Source: Mucilaginibacter sp. (lineage in GTDB: Bacteria > Bacteroidota > Bacteroidia > Sphingobacteriales > Sphingobacteriaceae). Taken from it: a DNA stretch of 64,000 bases. A model generated the notes under the pieces. That model saw only the letters and a program-made list of their open reading frames with translations. It ran no database searches and was not told the DNA's origin. A program made the translations under genes and the position numbers. Below, piece by piece: positions 28,359 to 36,870 of this stretch. Location of the stretch: assembly GCA_031292485.1 (NCBI GenBank), contig JARLHA010000010.1:1-64000 (forward strand). Reading direction: 5' to 3'. Within the stretch, counting starts at the first letter, position 1. Each line of letters opens with the position of its first letter.

Positions 28359-28829
28359 TTACCCAACCTTTGACCCTCCACGGCTTAATTTCGTTTTTTT
28401 TAACACCTGCCGCACTGTTTCGTGCGACACGCTTTCGACATAAGCTAGCTCGACCATTTTATCTGCCAGCATGCGTAAAGACCAGCGCGTATAGCCATCC
28501 GGGGCTTTGCTACAACTCGTGGCTATTAAATGGGCTTCAAAATCGCCATCCGTCTTTATTTCTTTTACTTCCGGATAGGGCTTGCGATCCATACACGCAT
28601 CAAAGCCTTCTTCAATAAACCGCTGCTTTAGCCGCTCTACCGTTTTAGTGGTAATCTGAAGTATCTGAGCTATTTGTTCATTTGATACTTTTTGACCATG
28701 CTCTCCTTCATCGCAATTGAGTAAAATACAAGCATTACGAAATTGAAGCGAACTGTGCTTGCCTTTACCCATTACGCCTTCCAATTGCTTACGCTCATCG
28801 GTGCTTAGGGTTACTTTATAACGTACCAT
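28359..28829 (-). CDS. IS630 transposase, upstream frame (HTH DNA-binding part)
   Basis: The 156-residue frame encodes the N-terminal DNA-binding region: a helix-turn-helix (VSNEQIAQILQITTKTVERLKQRF followed by a second winged part around WSLRMLADKMVEL and SHETVRQVLKK), as in IS630 transposases. It stops shortly after a run of eight A at 28394-28401 (read on the minus strand). A -1 slip there would give LKKNEIKPWRVKGWV and join the catalytic frame. The start codon lies 62 bases inside the right inverted repeat end. Confidence 0.85.
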   Translation of the reverse strand: MVRYKVTLSTDERKQLEGVMGKGKHSSLQFRNACILLNCDEGEHGQKVSNEQIAQILQITTKTVERLKQRFIEEGFDACMDRKPYPEVKEIKTDGDFEAHLIATSCSKAPDGYTRWSLRMLADKMVELAYVESVSHETVRQVLKKTKLSRGGSKVG

Positions 28830-28891
28830 ACTGTTTTTATGGTAAAGTTATAATTTTATACAATACAGACAAAATTAATTTGACATGACAC

Positions 28892-29056
28892 TAGTCGTTC
28901 AATAGCAATGGCCCACTGGTACTTATCGCCCCGAAAAACATTTAGCCGGCAATCAATTAAATAGGAGTATGGATGGCCGAGCGAAGTAAATTGTGAATAG
29001 TAACCGCTTGAGTTGGAATAGTCGAGTTTTGTAATGATTTCTTCTTCAGACAGCAT
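28892..29056 (-). pseudogene. 5' fragment of a small unknown gene truncated by the IS
   Basis: On the minus strand an ATG at 29056 opens MLSEEEIITKLDYSNSSGYY and continues to AIAIERL before entering the right end of the IS at 28891. About 55 host codons remain. The text resembles small Bacteroidota proteins of the DUF7003 kind, but that is a weak recollection. Because the START gene on the other side is also missing its 3' end, this is a broken gene rather than a natural short one. Confidence 0.5.
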
Positions 29057-29070
29057 AGTGAACAGGAGTT

Positions 29071-29418
29071 TTATTGATCACTTTTTGATACTGCCTTTTT
29101 TAATAACACCCCCGATAAAGCGGCCATACCGCCAACCAAACCACCGATCAACCCGGTAATCACCAGCAGCCAGATCCAGTTATGGGGTAAAGGGAAAAGT
29201 AGTACTACCCGGCTGGCCAGGATATGGTCATTAGGGATGCTTTTAAACAGGGCAAGCACCGTCCACCCGATAAATACGGCTGCAAAACCCGACCAAAATG
29301 ATCGTGCGGGGGTTTTACCGATAAAAAATGCCGCGCCAAAGGCCGCTATAGCTACGATCCACCAGGGTAAAAAGTAACCGCCGGCAAAAGATAATATCAG
29401 GATGATCAAAAAAAGCAT
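29071..29418 (-). CDS. Small integral membrane protein, unknown function
   Basis: The 115-residue protein has four hydrophobic segments (about residues 1-20, 21-36, 41-60 and 80-105), with short polar loops and a Lys/Ser tail (LLKKAVSKSDQ). The helical arrangement WSGFAAVFIGWTVLALFKSI is a pattern I have seen in unnamed Sphingobacteriaceae membrane proteins. I do not recognise a function. It begins 170 bases from the penicillin acylase gene's 3' end on the same strand and could share its transcript, although a dispersed repeat lies in between. Confidence 0.65.
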   Translation of the reverse strand: MLFLIILILSFAGGYFLPWWIVAIAAFGAAFFIGKTPARSFWSGFAAVFIGWTVLALFKSIPNDHILASRVVLLFPLPHNWIWLLVITGLIGGLVGGMAALSGVLLKKAVSKSDQ

Positions 29419-29463
29419 AGAATCAAATTTTATTAAGCACTTTATACAACTGTCATTTTATGT

Positions 29464-29563
29464 TTTAACACAGAGAAACAGAGGAGGCACAAAGAGCGCT
29501 GAGTATTAATGGTTTTTATCGCTCTGCGCTCTTTGTGTCTTCTTAGCGCCCTCTGTGTTTAAA
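29464..29563. repeat. Imperfect inverted repeat, CACAGAG/CTCTGTG type
   Basis: TTTAACACAGAG...GGCACAAAGAGCGCTGAG at the left pairs with GCTCTGCGCTCTTTGTGTCT...CTCTGTGTTTAAA at the right, around a short AT-rich loop. It would form a long imperfect hairpin between two leftward genes. This is a dispersed repeat of a type common in Bacteroidota intergenic DNA and could also act as a terminator for the penicillin acylase. Confidence 0.6.
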
Positions 29564-29587
29564 CATTATTTTACTAATTATTAATAA

Positions 29588-32020
29588 CTACCGAAGCGTT
29601 AAAGTCGTTTTTATCCTTTGGGATTTTTCATCTGCCGAATTCAAAAACAACAGTTCATTCAGCTTGCCATCCCGCCAGGTAGTAAACATGTCGTTATAAA
29701 AAAAACTGCCGGGGTTGCCCGATTCACCACCGGGGAACACGCCATAGCCTTTTACCGTCGGCCCCATTTGCACCACCATGCGCCACGACGGGCCGTTGTT
29801 ATTCTTTAAGGCATTAATAACTCCGCCTACGCCGCCGGTAAAAAACTGCCCGGTGCCAAAGCCCGGTAAGCTTGCCAAATGGTCAATAAACGTTTCTTTT
29901 ACGTTGCCCCATTGCCATTTTTCGCCGGGTGGGCCTGGTTTATGTTCCATTTCGTCAACCACTGTAATAAATGCCAGGTTTACGATATCGGCACAGGTTT
30001 CTTTTTGCGGTGTAGCCGGGTTATCAAACCATTTGGAGTTTGGTTCGGTAAGTAATAGTTTTTCGGTTCTATCGTACGACGGTACTTTTAAATAAACCTT
30101 GTTATCGCCAAAATTAATTGCCCAGGTGGTGTCGTAAAACTTTTTCCACCATTTGTTAAATATGCTGGCGCCTATGGCATTTGCGGCATAGTGTTTATCC
30201 CAGGCTTTAATTATATCATAAGCCTTTAGCTGGTCGTTATGCAGTTTTGTTGGGTCGATGTACTTCAGCATCGCAGGCAGTACATCCTGTGCTAAAATGC
30301 TGTAATTATCCATCTGCATCAGGCGCATGCTGTCAACCGTGGCATGGTTCATGGCGCTTAGCTTATCGCTGATGCGTTTGCCGCGGTAATATTGCTCGAA
30401 GCGCCAGTTGATATAGTAAGGGTACGATGGATCAGTAGGCGACTCGTTGGCCGAGCGTACAAAACCTTGCGCAGGGTTTTTAACCGTAGGGTTCTGGTCG
30501 TAAGGGATCCAGCCGTGCCAGTCGTCGGCAGGGTCGCTGCCATCCAGCACAAACTTGCCCTGATCCTTATATTTTAGGGGGAACTTACCGTTTGGTGTTA
30601 TGGCGATGTCCTTATCGCTGCTTGCAAAAATAAAGTTTTGCGCAGGTGCGGTAAAAAAGGTGAGGGCCTTGCGATAGTCGTTATAATCCTTACCCCGGTT
30701 AAGCAGGTAAAAGCACATAAACTCGTCCGATTCATCGTGTGCTATCCATCTCAAAGCATCGCCCACAGGGATATTTACATGACGATCTTTAGGTTTTTCG
30801 GCCGAGCTATCATAAACCACCGGGCCATGTACGGTGTACAGTACGGTATCAGTCACTGTCTTTTCGCCAAGTACTTTTATCGTTTCAATACGCTTGTTAA
30901 CCTTGTTCCATTGGTTGTTGTACCAGTATTCGTTTTTGGTATTATCCTTAAACTTAATCTGGTACCAGTCAAGCACATCTGCATCCACATTGGTAACACC
31001 CCAGCTGATCTTTTGGTTAAAGCCGATCACTACTCCCGGCGCACCCGGCAGTGATACGCCGCAAACATTAACCGTTGGCGACGACATTTGCACCTGGTAC
31101 CAAATAGAAGGGAAAGTTAAATTCAGATGCGGATCGTTGGCTAAAATAGGGTAGCCTGTGGCGGTCTTACTGCCGCTTATAGCCCAGTTATTACTGCCTA
31201 TGCCCGGCACAATTTCTTTTGTTTTGATGCCTTCGGTCATTTGAGCCAAAAACCCTTTCGTTGGCTGCGGAATGGGTAGTGGTTTAAAGTTCCATTTGGT
31301 GCCGGCGGGGATGATCGGGTCTTCGTGGAAAGGATAATCAGGGAAAAGGTCGTTTACATCTTTGGCGCCAAAGCGTTTCAGGTCGTTGGTCAACCCAAAC
31401 TGGTCCGAGCCACCTGCCAGCGTTTCCGACATCAGCTTAAGCAAAAAAACGCAATTAATGGGTTGCCATTCTTCGGGCGCATAATTCAGCAGTTTAAACT
31501 CCAGCGGGTAATCTTTTGGCGCAAGCGAATGGATATAGCTGTTTACGCCCTCGGTATAGGCCAGCACCACCATTTTTGATACCGGGTTTTTCATGATGCC
31601 TTTCAAACTGTTTTCGGCGCCGTAAACCATACCCATGCGGCGGTGGTAGCGGTCAAGATCAAGGGCTTTAGGGCCAACAATTTCGGCAAGGCGGCCTGAT
31701 GCGCTGCGGGTTTGGATATCCATTTCCCAAAGGCGGTCGCGGGCGGTAACAAAGCCTTGAACCAGGTAAAGGTCGTGATCGTTTTTGGCGAAGATATGCG
31801 GGATGCGGTGATCATCGTACTGAACGGTTACCTCATCCAGCAAACCGGTGATCTTTAAGTTTTCCGTCGGCAGTATGTTTTTACTTTCGGCATTTTGCCA
31901 GAAACCGGTTGAGGGGTTAAGGAATGCGCCCAAAGGAGGAACGGGGCCAATTTTAATATTCAGCAACCATATCAACCCTATGGTGATCGCCATAGAAATG
32001 AATGCTTTTGTAAACTTCAT
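29588..32020 (-). CDS. Penicillin acylase family protein (Ntn hydrolase)
   Basis: The 810-residue precursor has an N-terminal hydrophobic segment (ISMAITIGLIWLL) that should direct it to the periplasm or anchor it. The alpha subunit region includes VQYDDHRIPHIFAKNDHDLY and VQGFVTARDRLWEMD. Autocleavage is expected before Ser276 in GIGSNNWAISGSKT, making Ser276 the N-terminal nucleophile of the beta subunit; downstream NDPHLNLTFPSIWYQV and GVTNVDADVLDWY are standard. Such enzymes hydrolyse amides, including penicillins and acyl-homoserine lactones; the natural substrate here is unknown. Length is normal for the family. Confidence 0.9.
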   Translation of the reverse strand: MKFTKAFISMAITIGLIWLLNIKIGPVPPLGAFLNPSTGFWQNAESKNILPTENLKITGLLDEVTVQYDDHRIPHIFAKNDHDLYLVQGFVTARDRLWEMDIQTRSASGRLAEIVGPKALDLDRYHRRMGMVYGAENSLKGIMKNPVSKMVVLAYTEGVNSYIHSLAPKDYPLEFKLLNYAPEEWQPINCVFLLKLMSETLAGGSDQFGLTNDLKRFGAKDVNDLFPDYPFHEDPIIPAGTKWNFKPLPIPQPTKGFLAQMTEGIKTKEIVPGIGSNNWAISGSKTATGYPILANDPHLNLTFPSIWYQVQMSSPTVNVCGVSLPGAPGVVIGFNQKISWGVTNVDADVLDWYQIKFKDNTKNEYWYNNQWNKVNKRIETIKVLGEKTVTDTVLYTVHGPVVYDSSAEKPKDRHVNIPVGDALRWIAHDESDEFMCFYLLNRGKDYNDYRKALTFFTAPAQNFIFASSDKDIAITPNGKFPLKYKDQGKFVLDGSDPADDWHGWIPYDQNPTVKNPAQGFVRSANESPTDPSYPYYINWRFEQYYRGKRISDKLSAMNHATVDSMRLMQMDNYSILAQDVLPAMLKYIDPTKLHNDQLKAYDIIKAWDKHYAANAIGASIFNKWWKKFYDTTWAINFGDNKVYLKVPSYDRTEKLLLTEPNSKWFDNPATPQKETCADIVNLAFITVVDEMEHKPGPPGEKWQWGNVKETFIDHLASLPGFGTGQFFTGGVGGVINALKNNNGPSWRMVVQMGPTVKGYGVFPGGESGNPGSFFYNDMFTTWRDGKLNELLFLNSADEKSQRIKTTLTLR

Positions 32021-32315
32021 CAGCGGAATTTTATGGAGGCAAGATAAGGAAAAATGGAGATGGTTTTTTGATGGAGATGAAGATTTTAATTTGATGGGTC
32101 TATGATAAACCTAAACAAAAATAATGGTGTTCCCCTGAACAGTAGGAACAGGGGGGAACAGCAGGGAACACCCGCAAGATATATTATACAATATATTGAT
32201 TTTTAGCTACTAAATAATTTAGCGGCGATAAGTTAAAGATAGGAATGATGAAGATAATTGATGATCGTTTCTCACATCGAAACAAAAACGGCATCCCGAT
32301 ACTTCTATTTAAGCG
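32021..32315. other. Intergenic region with a GGTGTTCCC/GGGAACACC element
   Basis: No gene is seen between the divergent penicillin acylase and phosphoesterase genes. Positions 32126-32172 carry GGTGTTCCC at the left and its exact complement GGGAACACC at the right with GGAACA units between. This is the same layout as the element at 9169-9236. The rest is AT-rich and presumably holds both promoters. Confidence 0.6.
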
Positions 32316-33215
32316 ATGAATTTTATAAAAAGTAATACGGCCATTTTGGCTGCAATCTTTTCACTGTTTGCGCCCCAGCCTCAAAATGATATACCCCAGT
32401 ATGCTCATGTGGTTGTGGTGATAGAGGAAAACCATGCCTATCACGAACTGATCGGTTCAATAAACGCTCCTTATATTAACGAGCTGGCCAAAGGTGGTGT
32501 ATTGTTCAGCAATTCGCATGGTATCGGGCACCCCAGCCAGCCCAATTATCTGGCGCTGTTTTCTGGCAGTACACAGGCGGTTACGGGTGATGAATGCCTT
32601 GAGGGTAAAACGCCTTTTAAAACCCCCAACCTGGGCGAGGCTTTGATAGATAAGCGCCTGACTTTTAAAGGATACGCCCAAACCATGCCAAAGGCGGGCT
32701 ACCTGGGGTGTACCTTTCTGAGCAGCAGTGTTACTATTGGCCACCTGTATGCGCGCAAACATACGCCCTGGGTAAACTGGCTGGGGACAGGTGTTAATTG
32801 TATCCCCCTGTCATGCAGTGTGCCGATGACTGATTTTCCTAAAGATTTCAGCAAGCTGCCCACCGTTGCTTTTGTGGTGCCTGATATGGACTATGATATG
32901 CATAATATTGGCCTCTCAGGCGATGCCAGGGCTATACGCAGGGGCGATACCTGGCTAAAGGATAACCTGAATGAGTATGCCCAATGGGCCAAAAAACACA
33001 ACAGTTTGCTGATAGTTACTTTTGATGAGGACGACTATGTTAGCAAAAATGAAAACAGGATCCCAACCTTGTTTTATGGCGCCAAGCTTATACAGGGCGA
33101 GTATAAAGGCTCTATCAACCATTATAACCTACTGCATACGCTTGAATCAATGTACGGGTTAACAATTACCGATAACGTGGTAGCACCGCCGGTTGGCGGA
33201 ATTTGGGGGAAATGA
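32316..33215 (+). CDS. Secreted phosphoesterase (acid phosphatase / phospholipase C-like family)
   Basis: The 299-residue protein has a hydrophobic N-terminal segment (NTAILAAIFSLFA) that may be a signal peptide. The alkaline-phosphatase-like core of the phosphoesterase family follows: HVVVVIEENHAYHEL near the start (metal-binding Glu-Asn), HPSQPNYLALFSGS in the middle with the conserved Ser/Asn region, VVPDMDYDMHN, and LIVTFDEDDY with NRIPTLFYG and NHYNLLHTLESMYGL near the end. Members release phosphate from lipids or nucleotides outside the cytoplasm. It stops just before a cluster of REP palindromes. Confidence 0.8.
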   Translation: MNFIKSNTAILAAIFSLFAPQPQNDIPQYAHVVVVIEENHAYHELIGSINAPYINELAKGGVLFSNSHGIGHPSQPNYLALFSGSTQAVTGDECLEGKTPFKTPNLGEALIDKRLTFKGYAQTMPKAGYLGCTFLSSSVTIGHLYARKHTPWVNWLGTGVNCIPLSCSVPMTDFPKDFSKLPTVAFVVPDMDYDMHNIGLSGDARAIRRGDTWLKDNLNEYAQWAKKHNSLLIVTFDEDDYVSKNENRIPTLFYGAKLIQGEYKGSINHYNLLHTLESMYGLTITDNVVAPPVGGIWGK

Positions 33216-33545
33216 TTTCGTAGAGACGCAATATTTTGCGTCTCTGGATGATTTCGTTTTTCAGGGTGATGTACGTTTCTGAATAATTTCGTAGAGACGC
33301 AATATTTTGCGTCTCTGAACGATTTGCGTTTTTGAACTGTGACCAATCAAAAGGAAATATATTCAATAATAACCATCCATTAATTTCTAATATCTTCCAG
33401 AGACGCAAAATATTGCGTTTCTACGAATTTTTGCATCTGTCCAGAGACGCAAAGATTACATCTCTACAAATTTTTGCATCTGTCCAGAGACGCAAAATAT
33501 TGCGTCTCTACAAATCTTCATATATTTAGGCTTTATGTAAATATT
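33216..33545. repeat. Upstream REP cluster of the RAYT gene
   Basis: Five 24-base palindromes of the form AGAGACGCAA...TTGCGTCTCT or its degenerate variants lie at 33222-33245, 33293-33316, 33399-33422, 33443-33465 (degenerate) and 33486-33509. The first two are in one orientation (TTCGTAG before, GAA/GGA after) and the last three in the other (CCAG before, TCTACRAA after). The last two are part of a tandem duplication of about 44 bases containing TTTTTGCATCTGTCC. Together with the downstream pair they bracket a RAYT gene, and form BIME-like inverted pairs. Confidence 0.85.
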
Positions 33546-34088
33546 GTGAACGACTTGTATAAAAATAAATTTCGGGTAACATCGGCCAGGTTGCCCTGCT
33601 GGGATTATGGCTCCAACGGCTTATATTATGTTACTATTTGCACAAAAGACAGGATGCATTATTGGGGCGATATTGTTGCAGAACCTGATGGCCTTGCATC
33701 GCTAAATAGATCTGCCATCGGAGAGATTGCCCACAATAATTGGTTGGATATCCCAAATCATTTTTCATTTATTGAGTTGGATGATTTTGTTATAATGCCC
33801 AATCATATCCATGGTATTCTTTATATTAATAAACCTGATAAGATTAGCTGGGAATTTAACAAATTTGGTAAACAAAGTCAGAATTTGGCGTCAGACATCA
33901 GGGGATTTAAAGCATCGGTTAAAACATATGCAACAACAAACGGTGTTGAATTCGACTGGCAGCCACGATATCACGACCATGTCATTCGCACGGAAAAGGA
34001 ATATTTGAACATCTGCCGTTATATCGCAAATAATCCGGGAGAGTGGTTGTTAAATGGTGACAATGTAGATAATTTATACAAAACGTAG
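33546..34088 (+). CDS. REP-associated tyrosine transposase (RAYT, Y1/IS200-like)
   Basis: I start at GTG 33546 (VNDLYKNKFRV) because the longer frame's first 15 residues are a translation of a REP palindrome. The 180-residue protein is a single HUH/Y1 domain: YYVTICTKDRMHYWGD, ELDDFVIMPNHIHGILYI with the metal-binding His-x-His, and EKEYLNICRYIANNPGEW with the catalytic Tyr region near the C-terminus. Family members nick single-stranded REP hairpins. Cognate REPs lie directly on both sides, and the downstream REP provides the gene's TAG stop at 34086-34088. IS200-type cis-ends are not otherwise visible, so this is a domesticated RAYT rather than a free IS. Confidence 0.88.
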   Translation: MNDLYKNKFRVTSARLPCWDYGSNGLYYVTICTKDRMHYWGDIVAEPDGLASLNRSAIGEIAHNNWLDIPNHFSFIELDDFVIMPNHIHGILYINKPDKISWEFNKFGKQSQNLASDIRGFKASVKTYATTNGVEFDWQPRYHDHVIRTEKEYLNICRYIANNPGEWLLNGDNVDNLYKT

Positions 34089-34216
34089 AGACGCAATATT
34101 TTGCGTCTCTGGATGATTTAAATCTCAGGGATATTTTGCGCCTCGAAGGAATGATATTTATAATAACCGTCCATTAATTTCTAACATCCATCAGAGACGC
34201 AAAATATTGCGTCTCT
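34087..34216. repeat. Downstream REP pair of the RAYT gene
   Basis: A forward REP at 34087-34110 and a reverse REP at 34193-34216 flank about 80 bases. The segment before the second (AATAACCGTCCATTAATTTC) is a near copy of that at 33368-33387 before an upstream REP. The upstream and downstream blocks therefore share more than the palindrome itself. Degenerate REP text occurs at 34131-34146. Confidence 0.8.
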
Positions 34217-34308
34217 ACAAATCATGCGTCTTTGAAAAATTCTATTCTTATCCCTGCATCCTCCAAAATTTGTATATTCACCTGAATTATAACCCACAAA
34301 TCATCGCC

Positions 34309-35904
34309 ATGCCTTTAAATTGTCAGCCTGTTTCATCATGCCTTAAATCAATCAAAAAATGCCTTAGCGGGCTTGCGCTGTTATTATTATTGATAAGCAG
34401 CGGGGCTTACGCGCAAAAAACCATCTTTTTTCCGCATAGCCTGCCCGAAACTGAAGGTGTATCGGCAGCGGGCATAGACAGCTTTTTAACAGCAGTGGCG
34501 CAAAGCAAACATGAGTTTCATAGCATCATGATATTGCGCCATGGCAAAGTGGTGGCCGAAGGCTGGTGGAACCCTTACCGCCCCGATCTGAAGCATAGCC
34601 TTTACAGCTGTAGTAAAAGTTTTACTTCAACTGCGGTTGGTTTTGCCATTAGTGAAAAATTGCTTTCACTAAATGATAAGGTAACATCTTTTTTTCCTGA
34701 GAGCCTGCCTGATACGGTGAAACCCTACCTGGCGAAGCTCACCATCAAAGACCTGCTGACGATGAGCGTTGGCCAGGATCCTGATCCAACTTCCATTATT
34801 CCGTTTACCAGTGCCAATTGGATAAAATCCTTCCTGGCTACGCCTATAAAAAATGAACCGGGCACTAAATTCTTATATAATACCATGGCTACCTATATGC
34901 TCTCGGCCATTATTCAAAAAGTTACCGGGCAAAAAGTGGTAGATTACCTTAAACCGAGGCTGTTTGACCCACTGGGTATTACCGGCATGGATTGGGAAGT
35001 GGATACAAAAGGCATTAATACCGGCGGATGGGGCCTGCGGGTGAAGACGGAGGACCTGGCAAAAATGGGCCAGCTTTACCTGCAAAAAGGTATTTGGGAC
35101 GGTAAACATGTGCTACCCAAAGGATGGGTTGAAGAAGCAACAACTTTTAAGATTGACCAGGCGCCGGGCGCAGCGCAAAGTAAAAAAGACTCGAGCGACT
35201 GGATGCAGGGTTACTGCTACCAATTTTGGCGTTGCAGGCATAATGCTTTCAGGGCCGACGGCGCTTTTGGCCAATATATTATCGTTATGCCCGACCAGGA
35301 TGCAGTGATAGCTATTACATCAGAAACTGCCGACATGCAGGGTGAGCTGAACCTGGTTTGGAGATACTTACTGCCTGCCATGCATCAGCAACCTTCAGCA
35401 ATTAATAAAGTTGCAGACGAACATTTAAACGAACATTTAGCCAGCCTGAGTTTGGCGCCTGCCGGCAATAATGGGCAGGAACTACCCGTGCACAATGCAA
35501 CCTATATGCTTAAGCCTAACGGAATGCATTGCAAATCCATATCCTTCCACTATGATGGTTCAGTGTATAAGGTAAGCTTCCGGATGGATACGACAGCGTA
35601 CGAGCTCAATTTCGGGATTGGAAAATGGCTGCCGGGCGAAACACGCATGGCGGGGCCCAGCCTGCTTAACGGAGCAAAAGAAGACTTTTCGGTACTGCTT
35701 CCTTATAAAATAGATGGCAGCTGTGCCACATTGGGCGTAGACGGGAGCTTGCAATTTAAACTTCGCTACATTGAAAGCCCGCACAGTGAGACCATCACCT
35801 GCCATTTTAACGGACAGGAGCTAAACGCCGCTATTGAATATAGTTTTAATTACGGCAAAAGCAAAATGGAATTGCAGGGCACGGAGGCAGCCGCCGCCCA
35901 GTAA
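34309..35904 (+). CDS. Secreted serine hydrolase, beta-lactamase/esterase family
   Basis: I choose the ATG at 34309, which opens a signal peptide (CLSGLALLLLLISSGAYAQK); the frame is open further upstream only through a REP sequence. The 531-residue protein has a class C beta-lactamase-like domain with the SxxK motif SCSK (Ser100, Lys103), YNTMATYM as the YxN-like motif, and GGWGLRVKTEDLAKMGQLYL, which is typical of the esterase branch. A C-terminal domain of about 170 residues is predicted to be beta-rich. It probably cleaves an ester or peptide in the periplasm; resistance to beta-lactams cannot be inferred. A strong terminator follows. Confidence 0.85.
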   Translation: MPLNCQPVSSCLKSIKKCLSGLALLLLLISSGAYAQKTIFFPHSLPETEGVSAAGIDSFLTAVAQSKHEFHSIMILRHGKVVAEGWWNPYRPDLKHSLYSCSKSFTSTAVGFAISEKLLSLNDKVTSFFPESLPDTVKPYLAKLTIKDLLTMSVGQDPDPTSIIPFTSANWIKSFLATPIKNEPGTKFLYNTMATYMLSAIIQKVTGQKVVDYLKPRLFDPLGITGMDWEVDTKGINTGGWGLRVKTEDLAKMGQLYLQKGIWDGKHVLPKGWVEEATTFKIDQAPGAAQSKKDSSDWMQGYCYQFWRCRHNAFRADGAFGQYIIVMPDQDAVIAITSETADMQGELNLVWRYLLPAMHQQPSAINKVADEHLNEHLASLSLAPAGNNGQELPVHNATYMLKPNGMHCKSISFHYDGSVYKVSFRMDTTAYELNFGIGKWLPGETRMAGPSLLNGAKEDFSVLLPYKIDGSCATLGVDGSLQFKLRYIESPHSETITCHFNGQELNAAIEYSFNYGKSKMELQGTEAAAAQ

Positions 35905-35955
35905 ATTGGACTGGAAATGGCTTGCGTTTTAACTATGTTGCCACCGCAACCAACA

Positions 35956-35992
35956 AAAACGGGATCGCCTTTTGTTAGGGCGATCCCGTTTT
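35956..35992. terminator. Bidirectional rho-independent terminator
   Basis: AAAACGGGATCGCC and GGCGATCCCGTTTT make a perfect 14-bp stem with a 9-base loop, giving T runs on both strands. It lies between the convergent serine hydrolase (+) and lipoprotein (-) genes and should terminate both. Confidence 0.9.
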
Positions 35993-36018
35993 ACTTTATT
36001 TAAATTTAAAGATAGATT

Positions 36019-36618
36019 TTAGTGATGCAGGCGGGTTACCATGGTAAACCTGTTACTGCCATATGAATTGGTATCCGCAGTCATGTCAAACAAATACGAA
36101 GGGTTGTGGCGAAAATCCAGTGAGTCTTTTTTGAATTTATCCATCAGCCATATATCATAGTTTGCAGGTATCGCCTGTATTTTGGTGATATATAATTTAT
36201 ACAGGCCCATTTTGGTAGCGTTTACAACCAATTTTACAGTAGTACCGCGGCTTAACAATGGTAGTGTATTAATAGATAAAGGCACATTATCGCTAGACAG
36301 ACTTGAAAAACTTACCATCCCGAATCCCTGCATAAACCGGGCGTCTTCCGCGCCGGAATAAGCTGCTGTTGATTTTGGATTAAAGGAGATCATCAATCCA
36401 TCGGTGTTGATAGTATCTTTAGCTAATTTAACGCAGATGTATCCGCTGGTACTATCCGCTTTTTTGCCGGCGGTGTCCTGGTTCAACACAATGCTTGTTG
36501 ACGGTAACTGTTGCGTACCCTGGGTAGTTGCTATAAACGGGTTTACGGAAGCTTCTTTATGGCATGCCGAAAAATAAAGCGCTGCAATTATGATAATTGC
36601 TGATATCCTGGTTTTCAT
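36019..36618 (-). CDS. Lipoprotein of unknown function
   Basis: The 199-residue protein has a lipoprotein signal (IIIIAALYFSAC, lipid-modified Cys at about residue 19), a Ser/Thr/Lys-rich linker, and a beta-rich domain ending KLVVNATKMGLYKLYITKIQ and IWLMDKFKKDSLDF. The last part resembles the beta-sandwich modules found at the ends of large adhesin-like Bacteroidota proteins, but I do not recognise the family. It is probably on the periplasmic or outer surface. It is monocistronic between a terminator and a hairpin repeat. Confidence 0.65.
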   Translation of the reverse strand: MKTRISAIIIIAALYFSACHKEASVNPFIATTQGTQQLPSTSIVLNQDTAGKKADSTSGYICVKLAKDTINTDGLMISFNPKSTAAYSGAEDARFMQGFGMVSFSSLSSDNVPLSINTLPLLSRGTTVKLVVNATKMGLYKLYITKIQAIPANYDIWLMDKFKKDSLDFRHNPSYLFDMTADTNSYGSNRFTMVTRLHH

Positions 36619-36870
36619 TTTATGAGTTGTTGTAAAAGCCTCATTGGCTTTAATTTATCTTTATAATGATTGCTTTTACGACAGCGGGTTATAAAATGTT
36701 CAGGTATTAATAATATTATTTAATTTATGATGAGGGTATTATATCAGGAGGATTTTATTTGATAAATATTGATAGGAGCAGGGCGATGGTGCGTTAAACG
36801 GCGATGCAGAAAATATAAAGGCCGAAATTCCGGATGCAGGAATGGTAATACAAAATAGAGTGGACAAGGA

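Larger units (their letters stand above)
27689..28891 (-). mobile_element. IS630-family insertion sequence, 1203 bp
   Basis: Terminal inverted repeats start GTGTCATGTCAATTGCAAAT on the left and, read inward, GTGTCATGTCAAATTAATTT on the right. Each end is bounded by TA (27687-27688 and 28892-28893), the target duplication expected for IS630/Tc1-type elements. Inside are two leftward frames that together make a DDE transposase. Both neighbouring genes are cut off at the IS boundaries. Confidence 0.9.

Noticed and set aside
33399..33509. Regularly spaced repeats that at first look like a short CRISPR array
   Set aside because: The repeats are palindromic REP units of mixed orientation with unequal spacing, no cas genes are near, and a RAYT gene is adjacent.
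33474..33545. An ATG start for the RAYT gene at 33474
   Set aside because: The first 15 residues from that start are a translation of a REP palindrome; homology begins after GTG 33546.
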